Shown: positions 17,259 through 25,366 of the stretch, piece after piece
Position numbering within the stretch: the first letter of the stretch is position 1
Layout: the number at the start of each line of letters is the position of its first letter
Assembly (NCBI GenBank): GCA_002709235.1
Contig: PAQI01000024.1
Location: forward strand, 241,658 to 305,657
Source of the DNA: Hirschia sp.
Lineage (GTDB): Bacteria; Pseudomonadota; Alphaproteobacteria; Caulobacterales; Hyphomonadaceae
DNA: 64,000 nt
Direction of reading: 5' to 3'
The notes under the pieces: model-generated
Told to the model about the DNA's origin: nothing
Database searches by the model: none
The model's input: the letters and a program-made list of their open reading frames with translations, nothing else
Position numbers and translations under genes: made by a program

Positions 17259-18617
17259 TCAGGATCCGTCAGCGGCAAAGGAGCGACGAGCGGGGTCAAT
17301 CGTGGTGACAGTGCCGTTGCGCTTCACCTCAAGCACAGCCAGGCTGCGTTCGGGTGTGCCATCGGCCCTGAAGCGGAACAGGCCATTCGTGCCCAGGAAC
17401 CCGTCCATGCGTTCAATGGAGGCGCGGCTCACCGTATTGCTGGCAATCATGGCAAGCGCCATCAGGCCCGCATCATATCCCAGTGACGACAGGGAAGGGG
17501 GCTGCTCACCATAAAAGCGCACATGCTGGGACTGATAACGCTCCAGTGTTTCGGGCGGCGGAGCAGCAAACACACCACCTGCCAGCGTGGGTTCGCGCCA
17601 GACTTCCGGGTCATTCCACAGTCCCGTACCCAACAGCTTCACGCTGTCCACATTCACATCGTAATATTGAAGCAATGGTGCCACGGCGCGCAGCTGGTTG
17701 CCACGATCAGGGATCAGAACGGCAACCTTGCCCGGATTATACTTGTCGGCTTCGCGCACAGTGGCCGACAGGATCTGCGCTTCTGCGGTCGGCGCAAGAT
17801 CTCCGGGCGTGTAATAAACCGATTTGATCAACCGACCACCGCGCCACAAGGCTTCGCGTTCCAGCGCTTTTTCCATGCGACGGCCATAGGCATTGTCCGG
17901 TCCGAACATGGCAAATTGCGTGACGCCCTTGAGAGATGCCCAGTCAACGATCCGCGCAACTTCTTCTTCGGCAGGCACGGTGACCAGATAAGCACCATTT
18001 CCGGATTTGGTCGGGTCTGTTCCGAACGACAATACCGGCACCTTTGCCTTGGCGGCGACCGTGTTGACCGGCGTGATATTGTGATTGAACAAGGGGCCGA
18101 GGATCAGTGTCGCACCATCTGCCAGCGCTTCCTTCGCGGCTTCTTCAGCCGTGGCGGGAACGCCAGCTGTGTCCTTTGGCAAGAGGATGATATTATCCAT
18201 GCCTGCATTGAAAAGCGCTGCCTCGATCCCTTCCATCACGCCTTCGGCCTGCTTGCGCGCATTGGCATTGGTGGATGAAAACGGCAGCAGGACAGCCACA
18301 CGTGTCAGCTCCAGCTCATTGCCGGACTGGATGGCCTTGTTTCTCAGATGACGGGGTATGACAGCGCCGCGGCGATCGACCAGATCAGGTTGTTCACCGC
18401 CTTGTTCACCCTGCTCGCCGGGTGTGGGCTGGTCCGGTCGCGGCGGACGTGTTGGATCAGGACGCTCTTTACCGCTATAGACAGGCGTGGTCGGTCGCGA
18501 AGGCGATGAGGAACATCCGGCCAGTGCAAGAATTCCCAGCCCGAATATCGCTGCCAGCTTGAGGCCAAAGCGGTGCGAACGGGCATTCCGGAAAGTGGAG
18601 CTTAGCGTCGATGTCAT
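17259..18617 (-). CDS. Penicillin-binding protein activator (LpoA-like) lipoprotein
   Basis: Lipoprotein with lipobox ALAGC (Cys 35), then a Pro-rich linker (about 36-85, many PTRPPRPDQPTPGE-type residues) and a type I periplasmic-binding fold: LTRVAVLLPFS, AEGVMEGIEAALF, LGPLFNHNITPVN, FAMFGPDNAYGRRME, KVAVLIPDRGNQ. This fits the C-terminal domain of LpoA/YraM, which activates PBP1A in enterics; the N-terminal TPR half of E. coli LpoA is missing, the usual short alphaproteobacterial form. An amino-acid ABC binding protein is a less likely alternative. ATG 18617 overlaps the divergent rsmI start. Confidence 0.85.
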   Translation of the reverse strand: MTSTLSSTFRNARSHRFGLKLAAIFGLGILALAGCSSSPSRPTTPVYSGKERPDPTRPPRPDQPTPGEQGEQGGEQPDLVDRRGAVIPRHLRNKAIQSGNELELTRVAVLLPFSSTNANARKQAEGVMEGIEAALFNAGMDNIILLPKDTAGVPATAEEAAKEALADGATLILGPLFNHNITPVNTVAAKAKVPVLSFGTDPTKSGNGAYLVTVPAEEEVARIVDWASLKGVTQFAMFGPDNAYGRRMEKALEREALWRGGRLIKSVYYTPGDLAPTAEAQILSATVREADKYNPGKVAVLIPDRGNQLRAVAPLLQYYDVNVDSVKLLGTGLWNDPEVWREPTLAGGVFAAPPPETLERYQSQHVRFYGEQPPSLSSLGYDAGLMALAMIASNTVSRASIERMDGFLGTNGLFRFRADGTPERSLAVLEVKRNGTVTTIDPARRSFAADGS

Positions 18618-19576
18618 CTTCAACCCTGTCTGGCGACGGCGATGGTAAACGCCGGGATTCGGTTTTGCGGGAAACTAATCCCCAATCTGGCGAGACACAA
18701 GCGACGCCAGCTGAACCTGTCCGACTCTTCAGGATCAATGAAGAGCTGGCAGCGGGCCTCTATATTGTCTCGACGCCCATCGGCAATCTGCGTGACATCA
18801 CCTTGCGGGCGCTGGATGTGCTCGCTTCGGTTGATCTCCTGCTGGCGGAGGATACGCGGGTCGCGCGCAAGCTCCTGACGGCTTATGGCATCAATGTACA
18901 GCTACGCGCATATCATGATCATAATGCGGCAGGCACGCGCCCTTCGATCATTCGGGACCTGGCGGATGGCAAGCGGATCGCCCTGATTTCCGATGCTGGT
19001 ACGCCGCTGGTATCCGATCCGGGGTTCAAGCTTGCACGCGATGCGATTGCAGAAGGTATCAAGGTTCTGGCGATACCGGGGGCTTCTGCGCCGCTCGCAG
19101 CATTGGCTGTGTCAGGTCTGCCCAGTGACCGATTCCTGTTCTCCGGGTTCCTTCCGTCGCGCAGCGGCGCGCGCAAGACATCGCTGAACCAACTCAAATC
19201 CACGCCCGCAACACTGATCTTCTTTGAGGGCCCGTCGCGTCTGGGTGAATGCCTTGCCGACATGTGTGAGGTTCTGGGTGACCGTAACGCCGTGATCGCC
19301 CGCGAGCTGACCAAGAAATTCGAGGAAGCCCGTCACGGCACCTTGTCGGAACTGGCCGCGGCCATTGCGGAGGAGGGCCCCCCACGCGGTGAAATTGTCG
19401 TGTTGGTGGCACCACCCGGCGATGAGACCGAAGCCTCGCAGGATGACATAGACACAGCAATCAGGCAGGCCCTCAAGGACCAGAGCGTCAAACAGGCCTC
19501 AGCGGAGATCGCCGCCCGGTTCAACCTGCCCAAGCGCGATATCTACAACCGCGCCATCGAGTTGCGCGATGAGTGA
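18611..19576 (+). CDS. rsmI: 16S rRNA (cytidine-1402-2'-O)-methyltransferase
   Basis: SAM-dependent methylation of C1402 in the ribosomal decoding centre. 321 residues; the family core begins at residue ~48 with LYIVSTPIGNLRDITLRALDVL, then LAEDTRVARKLL, LISDAGTPLVSDPGFKL, VLAIPGASAPLAALAVSG and FSGFLPSR. The first ~45 residues (MSSSTLSGDG...) are low in conservation. ATG 18611 lies inside the 5' end of the divergent LpoA-like gene (7-base overlap); a start further in would remove it, but no good later ATG is present. The 3' end overlaps yraN by 8 bases. Confidence 0.95.
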   Translation: MSSSTLSGDGDGKRRDSVLRETNPQSGETQATPAEPVRLFRINEELAAGLYIVSTPIGNLRDITLRALDVLASVDLLLAEDTRVARKLLTAYGINVQLRAYHDHNAAGTRPSIIRDLADGKRIALISDAGTPLVSDPGFKLARDAIAEGIKVLAIPGASAPLAALAVSGLPSDRFLFSGFLPSRSGARKTSLNQLKSTPATLIFFEGPSRLGECLADMCEVLGDRNAVIARELTKKFEEARHGTLSELAAAIAEEGPPRGEIVVLVAPPGDETEASQDDIDTAIRQALKDQSVKQASAEIAARFNLPKRDIYNRAIELRDE

Positions 19577-19946
19577 CAGCCGCCAGACGCGGCAGAGACA
19601 TGCGCGTGAAAGGCATGGCCGAAATGCCGAAGAACTCGCCAAATGGGCCCTGCGCCTGAAGGGTTATCGGATACTGGCCCATCGTGTTCGGTATAATGTT
19701 GGTGAAATCGACCTGATCGCCGCACGGGGCAAGACGCTGGCCTTTGTCGAGGTCAAGGCACGAAGGACGCTGGGGGCTGCACTGGATGCCGTGCGGCCTC
19801 AGGCCTGGATGCGTATTGCGCGCACTGCCGAGGCATGGTGTGCGAAACATCCCGATCTGGCCGACCATGATTGGCGCTATGATCTGATGGCGGTCACTCC
19901 GTGGCGCTGGCCGACCCATCATCCTGATTACTGGCGACCGGACTGA
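19569..19946 (+). CDS. yraN: YraN / UPF0102 family nuclease-fold protein
   Basis: 125 residues with the restriction-endonuclease-like core of UPF0102: GRNAEELAKWALRLKGYRILAHRVRYNVGEIDLIAARGKTLAFVEVKAR (residues 17-65), where E, D and the ExK (VEVKAR) are the expected metal site. Its biological role is unsettled. It overlaps rsmI by 8 bases, the common rsmI-yraN order, and likely shares its transcript. Confidence 0.93.
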   Translation: MSDSRQTRQRHARERHGRNAEELAKWALRLKGYRILAHRVRYNVGEIDLIAARGKTLAFVEVKARRTLGAALDAVRPQAWMRIARTAEAWCAKHPDLADHDWRYDLMAVTPWRWPTHHPDYWRPD

Positions 19947-20003
19947 ACCGGACCAGCTGGTCTGAATCATTACAATTGAATCATCTAATTTTATCGGGTC
20001 AGC

Positions 20004-20022
20004 GTAACGGGCGGCTAACCAT
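20004..20022 (+). promoter_or_regulatory. CtrA-like box before the BON lipoprotein gene
   Basis: GTAA (20004-20007), 7 bases, CTAAC (20015-20019), followed by CAT. This fits the CtrA pattern TTAA-N7-TTAAC with one mismatch in each half and contains the half-site-like CTAACCAT. It lies ~54 bases before the start codon. Suggestive only. Confidence 0.35.
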
Positions 20023-20072
20023 CCCAAGCTATGAATGAAGCCAACCGGAATTTTCAAACAGGGGAACCTCCC

Positions 20073-20840
20073 ATGAATTCCCACCGCTTGCTTGCCCTTG
20101 TCCTGATTGCCTGCGCGCCGATTGCTGGCTGCGCTGTTGTACAGGAGAAAACCATTGGCCAGAGCCTGGATGACGCTTCCTCGTCCAGCCAGGTCAAGGC
20201 GCGTCTTCTTGCATCCTCCACCAAGACCTTCAATGAGGTCGATGTCGAGGTTACCAACCGCCTTGTGCTTCTTACGGGCCGCGTCCCAACCCAGCAGGAC
20301 CGCATTGAAGCCGAGCGCATTGCCTGGTCCGTCAACACGCTTGACGAGGTTGCCAATGAGATCGAGGTCATCGATCAGTCATCGGTCCTTACCAATGTGA
20401 ATGATGAGTGGATCACCGCCCGCGTGCGCTCTCGCCTGTTGAGCGACCCGGATATCAAGGGTGTGAACTACAATATCGAAACCTTCAACGGTGCGGTCTA
20501 TCTGCTTGGTACAGCTTTATCCGAACAGGAGCTTCAGGCCGCCGCCACCCATGCCAGCGTGGTCAAGGGTGTGAAGAAGGTGGTGTCCTATGTTGTGGTG
20601 CGTGACCGCAATCCACCGAATTTCGCAAATCTCGAAGCCGCTGCAGATCAGCCCTATTCATATGGCGGCTACAGCGCCGAGCCAGCGCCGATTCGCCCGG
20701 TCTCCCAGCCCCATATTGACCCGCAACAGAGTGTCTATTCCGACCCTTATGCCGATCCATACGCAGACGCCTATGGCGAATCGTTGGAATCGAACCCATA
20801 TGCGGATGACGAATACAATGATCTGATCGGCGGCAAGTAA
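20073..20840 (+). CDS. BON-domain lipoprotein
   Basis: 255 residues. Signal peptide with lipobox IAGC (Cys 20), then two BON domains (about 35-105 and 110-185), each with the family pattern of an amphipathic helix followed by VDVEVTNRLVLLTGRVPTQ and NYNIETFNGAVYLLGTALSEQ. This is the OsmY/DolP type, binding envelope phospholipid in DolP. A C-terminal low-complexity tail has PYAD repeats (DPYADPYADAYGES). ATG 20073 has GGGGAAC upstream. The rsmI-yraN-BON lipoprotein order recalls the enterobacterial rsmI-lpoA-yraN-diaA-dolP locus. Confidence 0.9.
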   Translation: MNSHRLLALVLIACAPIAGCAVVQEKTIGQSLDDASSSSQVKARLLASSTKTFNEVDVEVTNRLVLLTGRVPTQQDRIEAERIAWSVNTLDEVANEIEVIDQSSVLTNVNDEWITARVRSRLLSDPDIKGVNYNIETFNGAVYLLGTALSEQELQAAATHASVVKGVKKVVSYVVVRDRNPPNFANLEAAADQPYSYGGYSAEPAPIRPVSQPHIDPQQSVYSDPYADPYADAYGESLESNPYADDEYNDLIGGK

Positions 20841-20884
20841 CGCACACAGCGTGCTCGCCTTCGAATTGAAGAAGAAGGCAGGGG

Positions 20885-21841
20885 ATGATGACCATGAAGG
20901 TCGCTGTGCAGATGGACCCGCTGGAAGGGGTGAACCCCAATGGCGATACAACTTTCGCAATGATGGAAGAGGCGCAGGCGCGCGGTGCTCGCCTGTGGAC
21001 CTATCAGGTCAAGGATCTGAGCTATGAGACCGGACGTGTCTATGCCTATGCCCGCCCGGCGCGCGTCTTTCGCGACCGCGCGCAGCATTGGGAGCTTGGG
21101 GAGGTCGAAAAGCTTGATCTGGCAACAGATGTCGATGTGATCCTGATGCGTCAGGATCCACCCTTTGACCTTGGCTATATCACTGCCGCGCACCTGCTGG
21201 ACCTGATCAAATCTCAGACACTGGTTGTGAATGATCCAGGCTGGGTCTTGTCCAGCCCGGAAAAGGTCCTGCCGCTGATGTTCCCGGATCTGCAACCCCC
21301 CACACTGATCAGCCGTGACCCGCGCGCAATCCACGCCTTTCGTGAGCATCACCAGGACATCGTGGTCAAGCCGCTTTATGGGCATGGCGGGGCAGGGGTA
21401 CTGCGTGTGAAACCCGATGATGGAAATCTGGAAGCGCTGATTGATCTGTTCCTGAAACAGGGTCCGGAACCCTTCATTGCTCAGGCCTTCCTGCCGTCAG
21501 TGACAGAGGGCGACAAGCGCATCATTCTGGTCGATGGCGAAGCATGCGGCGCGATCAATCGCAAGCCACCGGAAGGGGCGATCCGGTCCAACATGGTGGT
21601 TGGTGGTGCGGCAGAAGGCGCAGAGCTGACCGACCGTGAGAAACAGATTTGCACAACAATTGGTCCGGAGCTGAAAAAGCGGGGCCTGCTGTTTGTGGGT
21701 ATTGATGTGATCGGGGGATTGATGACAGAAATAAATGTCACATCTCCGACAGGTGCGCAGGCAATCAAACGTATGACAGGCATCGATCCGGTCGCGCGTA
21801 TGTGGGATGTTGTGAAAGAGAAGCTTGCAGCACGGGCCTGA
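20885..21841 (+). CDS. gshB: Glutathione synthetase
   Basis: ATP-grasp ligase joining gamma-Glu-Cys to Gly. 318 residues: MKVAVQMDPLEGVNPNGDTTFAMM at the N-terminus (binding-site start), LMRQDPPFDLGYI, the ATP lid region VVKPLYGHGGAGVLRV, and the C-terminal FVGIDVIGGLMTEINVTSPTGAQ with the metal and glutathione ligands. Starts at 20885, 20888 and 20894 (MMTMK) are all possible, with AAGAAGG and GGGG upstream. It supplies glutathione for the glyoxalase and isomerase genes in this window. Confidence 0.96.
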   Translation: MMTMKVAVQMDPLEGVNPNGDTTFAMMEEAQARGARLWTYQVKDLSYETGRVYAYARPARVFRDRAQHWELGEVEKLDLATDVDVILMRQDPPFDLGYITAAHLLDLIKSQTLVVNDPGWVLSSPEKVLPLMFPDLQPPTLISRDPRAIHAFREHHQDIVVKPLYGHGGAGVLRVKPDDGNLEALIDLFLKQGPEPFIAQAFLPSVTEGDKRIILVDGEACGAINRKPPEGAIRSNMVVGGAAEGAELTDREKQICTTIGPELKKRGLLFVGIDVIGGLMTEINVTSPTGAQAIKRMTGIDPVARMWDVVKEKLAARA

Positions 21842-21859
21842 ACAGGGAAGTATAGCCAT

Positions 21860-22177
21860 ATGAAACAGATCTACGCCCCAGCCATGCTCGCTGTCGTGCT
21901 GTTGAGCGCGCCAGCCTGCTCCGCAGAAACGCCTGACAAGGCACAAGCGCCTGAAGTCAAGACATCCGCAGATAGCGGATCACCCAAGTTCAATTTCTCG
22001 ACCCCGGCGGAAGATAGCCAGTCTGCAAATGCAGGCAGCAGCTTCAACTTTACTCCTCCCGGGTCTGAAACGACTCCAACGGGTGGTCTTGGTGCGGTTG
22101 AATTGCCGAATGCAGGGACAGAAAACCTGACGGACTTCAAACCGACCCTCACCATACCTGAAGACGAAGAAGGCTGA
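21860..22177 (+). CDS. Small secreted protein or lipoprotein, unknown
   Basis: 105 residues. Signal peptide MKQIYAPAMLAVVLLSAPACSA; the Cys at 20 could be lipidated, though APAC is not a canonical lipobox, or the protein may be cut after CSA. The mature part is Ser/Pro/Asp/Thr-rich and disordered, with two similar units (SPKFNFSTPA near 46, SSFNFTPPG near 66). I recognise no domain. It lies 18 bases after gshB and before comM, so it is probably co-transcribed with gshB. Confidence 0.65.
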   Translation: MKQIYAPAMLAVVLLSAPACSAETPDKAQAPEVKTSADSGSPKFNFSTPAEDSQSANAGSSFNFTPPGSETTPTGGLGAVELPNAGTENLTDFKPTLTIPEDEEG

Positions 22178-22250
22178 TTGGGTCGACTGATTTGTTCTTG
22201 CAATGTTCCCATGATCTGTTAACCTTTGGGCAGATCCTGGGGGAACGCGC

Positions 22251-23786
22251 ATGGTCAGTCGCATCACAACCTTTTCCTTTGAAGGCGTTGAAGCGCGCCC
22301 TGTTGATGTGCAGGTGCAGCTCTCCAGCGGCCAGCCTGCATTCCTGATCGTTGGCCTGCCAGACAAGGCAGTTGCCGAGAGCCGCGAACGCATCCGCTCT
22401 GCTTTTGCAGCCATTGGTCTGGCCTTTCCACCCAAGCGCATTGTCGTCAATCTGGCTCCTGCTGACCTTCCAAAGGAAGGCAGCCATTATGATCTGCCGA
22501 TTGCTCTGGCCCTGCTTCAGGCAATCGGTGTTGTGCCGGGCGACGCTTTGCATGGCTATGCGGCCATGGGCGAACTGGCACTTGATGGTGCGCTGGAAGA
22601 AACTGTCGGCGCATTGCCCGCGGCGATGGGCGCCGAAAGCATGGGCCTTGCGCTGGTCTGCCCATCCGCCTGCGGGCCGGAGGCTGCCTGGTCAGGCGGA
22701 AGGGTTGTACCCGCCAGCAGCCTGATTGGCATGGTCAATCATTTTTCTGGCCAGAATCCCGTTTGCGATGCACGCCCCGGCGAACTCATTGATGCCCCGG
22801 CCGGGCCTGATCTCAGGGATGTCAAAGGGCAGGAGGGAGCCAAGCGCGCGCTGGAAATAGCCGCTGCCGGAGGTCATAATCTGTTGATGGTCGGCCCGCC
22901 GGGATCCGGTAAATCCATGCTGGCCGAACGTCTTCCCGGATTATTGCCGCCACTGACGGCGCGTGAACTTCTGGAAGTCTCGCAGATCCAGTCCATATCC
23001 GGGCATCTGGAACAAGGCCGCCTGTCGCGCTCACGCCCTTTTCGTGCGCCACATCATTCCGCCAGCATGGCTGCAATGGTCGGTGGCGGTGTCAAGGCAC
23101 GTCCGGGTGAAGCCTCACTGGCTCATCATGGCGTATTGTTTCTTGATGAGCTGCCGGAATTTTCCGCACAGGTGCTCGACAGCTTGCGCCAGCCTCTGGA
23201 AAGCGGGCAGGCGGTCATATCCCGTGCCAATCGGCATGTCCGTTATCCCAGCCGTTTCCAGCTCATAGCGGCGGCAAATCCCTGCAAATGCGGCGGCGGT
23301 CAGGCAGAGCTGGCTTGCCGCAAAAAGCCTTTCTGCAAGGCGGATTATATGGGCCGGATCTCAGGGCCATTCATGGATCGTATCGATATCTTTGTCGATG
23401 TCACCGCGGTCACGCCCGCCGATCTGTCCCTGCCAGCGCCATTGGAAGGCAGTCGCGATGTCGCCGCGCGAATTGCCGGGGCACGCAGGCTACAGGAAGC
23501 GCGATTTGAAAATGCCCCCGCCGAACGGCGGCGGCTCAATGTTGACGCCAGCGCGGCTGATATTGATGCATTGTTCAGCGTGGAAAACTCCGCGCAGGAG
23601 CTCATGCTTCAGGCCGCTGAGAAAATGGGGCTGAGCGCACGTGGTTATTATCGCACGCTCAAGGTTGCCCGCACCATTGCCGATCTGGAAGGCGGCACTG
23701 CCATTGCGCGTCATCACGCAGCTGAAGCGCTGACATATCGACAAAGAAGTGTGGAGCTTCCGACATTACAAACCGCAAGAAGCTGA
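22251..23786 (+). CDS. comM: ComM/YifB-family Mg-chelatase-like AAA+ ATPase
   Basis: 511 residues. In naturally transforming bacteria ComM is a branch-migration helicase that extends recombination of incoming DNA. N-terminal ChlI-like domain (FSFEGVEARPVDVQVQLSSGQPAF, PDKAVAESRERIRSA), Walker A MVGPPGSGKSMLAERLPGLLPPL (residues ~217-235), Walker B GVLFLDELPEF, a zinc-like CKCGG...C..C region (residues ~343-362) and the C-terminal helical domain (LSARGYYRTLKVARTIADL). Length and motifs are complete. No competence genes are nearby. Confidence 0.95.
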   Translation: MVSRITTFSFEGVEARPVDVQVQLSSGQPAFLIVGLPDKAVAESRERIRSAFAAIGLAFPPKRIVVNLAPADLPKEGSHYDLPIALALLQAIGVVPGDALHGYAAMGELALDGALEETVGALPAAMGAESMGLALVCPSACGPEAAWSGGRVVPASSLIGMVNHFSGQNPVCDARPGELIDAPAGPDLRDVKGQEGAKRALEIAAAGGHNLLMVGPPGSGKSMLAERLPGLLPPLTARELLEVSQIQSISGHLEQGRLSRSRPFRAPHHSASMAAMVGGGVKARPGEASLAHHGVLFLDELPEFSAQVLDSLRQPLESGQAVISRANRHVRYPSRFQLIAAANPCKCGGGQAELACRKKPFCKADYMGRISGPFMDRIDIFVDVTAVTPADLSLPAPLEGSRDVAARIAGARRLQEARFENAPAERRRLNVDASAADIDALFSVENSAQELMLQAAEKMGLSARGYYRTLKVARTIADLEGGTAIARHHAAEALTYRQRSVELPTLQTARS

Positions 23787-23890
23787 GCGCGTCTTCATTC
23801 ATCATTAACCCAATCGTCAGCCAACTCATATCAAGCCCCTTCCAGCGAGAAGATTCGCGCCAGGAGTAACCGAGCAAGAGGCAGTTGAGC

Positions 23891-25366
23891 ATGAGCGCGC
23901 ATGAAGAAACCGACGCGTCCCAGCGATTTATCGCATCAGTCAGCCATGAGATCAGGACACCGCTGAATGGTATTCTCGGCATGGTGTCATTGCTTGAGGA
24001 TACAGACCTCAGTGCGGTTCAGAATGAATATGTCGATGCGATCGGAAAATCCGGCTCGCGCCTTCTGGATCTGTTGAACAATATTCTCGATTATTCGCGC
24101 CTGGAATCGGGCGAGCTTCCGCTCGCAATTGCGCCTTTCGATCCAAATGAAATGGTGCAGGATGTCGCCGAATTGCTTGCGCCGCGTGCGCATGGGGCCG
24201 GGCTGGATCTGGCCGCCGCGCCATCACCCTTTCTCGCACCCGCCTATCTGGGTGATGTTGGCCGGATCCGTCAGATCCTGTTCAATCTCGTTGGCAATGC
24301 AATCAAGTTTACAGAACAGGGCGGTGTCCTGATCACCGTGACGGAGAGTGAGGACACCGGCCTGGTGTTCAGTGTTCACGATACCGGGCCCGGCGTTCCG
24401 GAAAAAGACAGGGAACGCATCTTCAAGGCATTCGGACAGGTCTCGGCATCAGATGCAGGCCGGGACAGTGGCGTGGGCCTTGGGCTCGCCATTGGTGCGC
24501 GCCTCGCCGAAGCGATGGGGGGGAGTGTCAGCCTTGAAAGCCGTGAAGGCGAGGGGGCTGTCTTTCGCCTCAGCCTGCCACTGAAACCAGCAAAAGCATC
24601 ACGATCAGGCGCACGCCGCCGTCGCCAGCCGAAAAAGCAACTCGCCATACGCCTCAAGGCACCGCATGCGTCCGAATGGACAATCATGTCAGCCCTGGGC
24701 CATGAGACAGGTCGTTTCCAGCGTGTGGACAAGACTATCTGCGACGTGGCCATTCTTGATGCCGAAGTCAGCATGCGCACGATCGAGGCGCAGGCCAAAA
24801 AGGCACCTACCCTGGTCATCCTCCGGCCGCAGGACCGCAAGCTGATCCCGAAATTCCGGGAGAAAGGCTGCGTCGGCTATCTGATCCGGCCCCTGCGCGC
24901 CACCTCTGTTGAAGAGCGCGTCATGCTTGCCGCACGCGGCGTGGATATCGAGGACTTGCCGGTTGATGCCGTCAGTGCACCCAGGGGTGCACGAGCGCTG
25001 ATTGCTGACGACAATCCCATCAATGCCCTGTTGGCGAAGACGGCATTGTCGGGAGCGGGCTTCGCTGTCGATACGGCGGGTTCCGGTGTGGAAGCTGTCG
25101 AGATGGCCGCAAAAGCGCCATATACAATCATCTTCATGGATGTCCGCATGCCCGTCATGGACGGGCTGGAAGCCACGCGCCGCATCCGGGCGCTGGAAAC
25201 GGAGTCAGCCATGTGTCCCATCATCGCCATCACGGCAGATGTTGATCCCGATCTGGAAACGCGGGCCAGAGCCGCAGGAATCGACCAGATCGCCGCCAAA
25301 CCGATAGACCCGACGCGCCTGAAAGACCTCGCCCTCAAATGGGTCTCGAAGGGACAAGCGGCATGA
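23891..25366 (+). CDS. Cytosolic hybrid histidine kinase, ShkA-like
   Basis: 491 residues without membrane segments or N-terminal sensor. Order: DHp with H19 in SVSHEIRTPLNGILGMV; CA domain (N box NLVGNAIKFTEQGG, DTGPGVPEKDRERIF, GLGLAI) to ~residue 235; a degenerate receiver (~250-345) without an Asp at the phosphorylation site; a true receiver with ADDN, D417 in IFMDVRMPVMDG and the KP motif AAKPID. This is the architecture of Caulobacter ShkA, where the pseudo-receiver binds c-di-GMP; R316, Y330 and R336 here have the same spacing I recall for its ligand residues. TGA overlaps the ampG ATG. Confidence 0.88.
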   Translation: MSAHEETDASQRFIASVSHEIRTPLNGILGMVSLLEDTDLSAVQNEYVDAIGKSGSRLLDLLNNILDYSRLESGELPLAIAPFDPNEMVQDVAELLAPRAHGAGLDLAAAPSPFLAPAYLGDVGRIRQILFNLVGNAIKFTEQGGVLITVTESEDTGLVFSVHDTGPGVPEKDRERIFKAFGQVSASDAGRDSGVGLGLAIGARLAEAMGGSVSLESREGEGAVFRLSLPLKPAKASRSGARRRRQPKKQLAIRLKAPHASEWTIMSALGHETGRFQRVDKTICDVAILDAEVSMRTIEAQAKKAPTLVILRPQDRKLIPKFREKGCVGYLIRPLRATSVEERVMLAARGVDIEDLPVDAVSAPRGARALIADDNPINALLAKTALSGAGFAVDTAGSGVEAVEMAAKAPYTIIFMDVRMPVMDGLEATRRIRALETESAMCPIIAITADVDPDLETRARAAGIDQIAAKPIDPTRLKDLALKWVSKGQAA

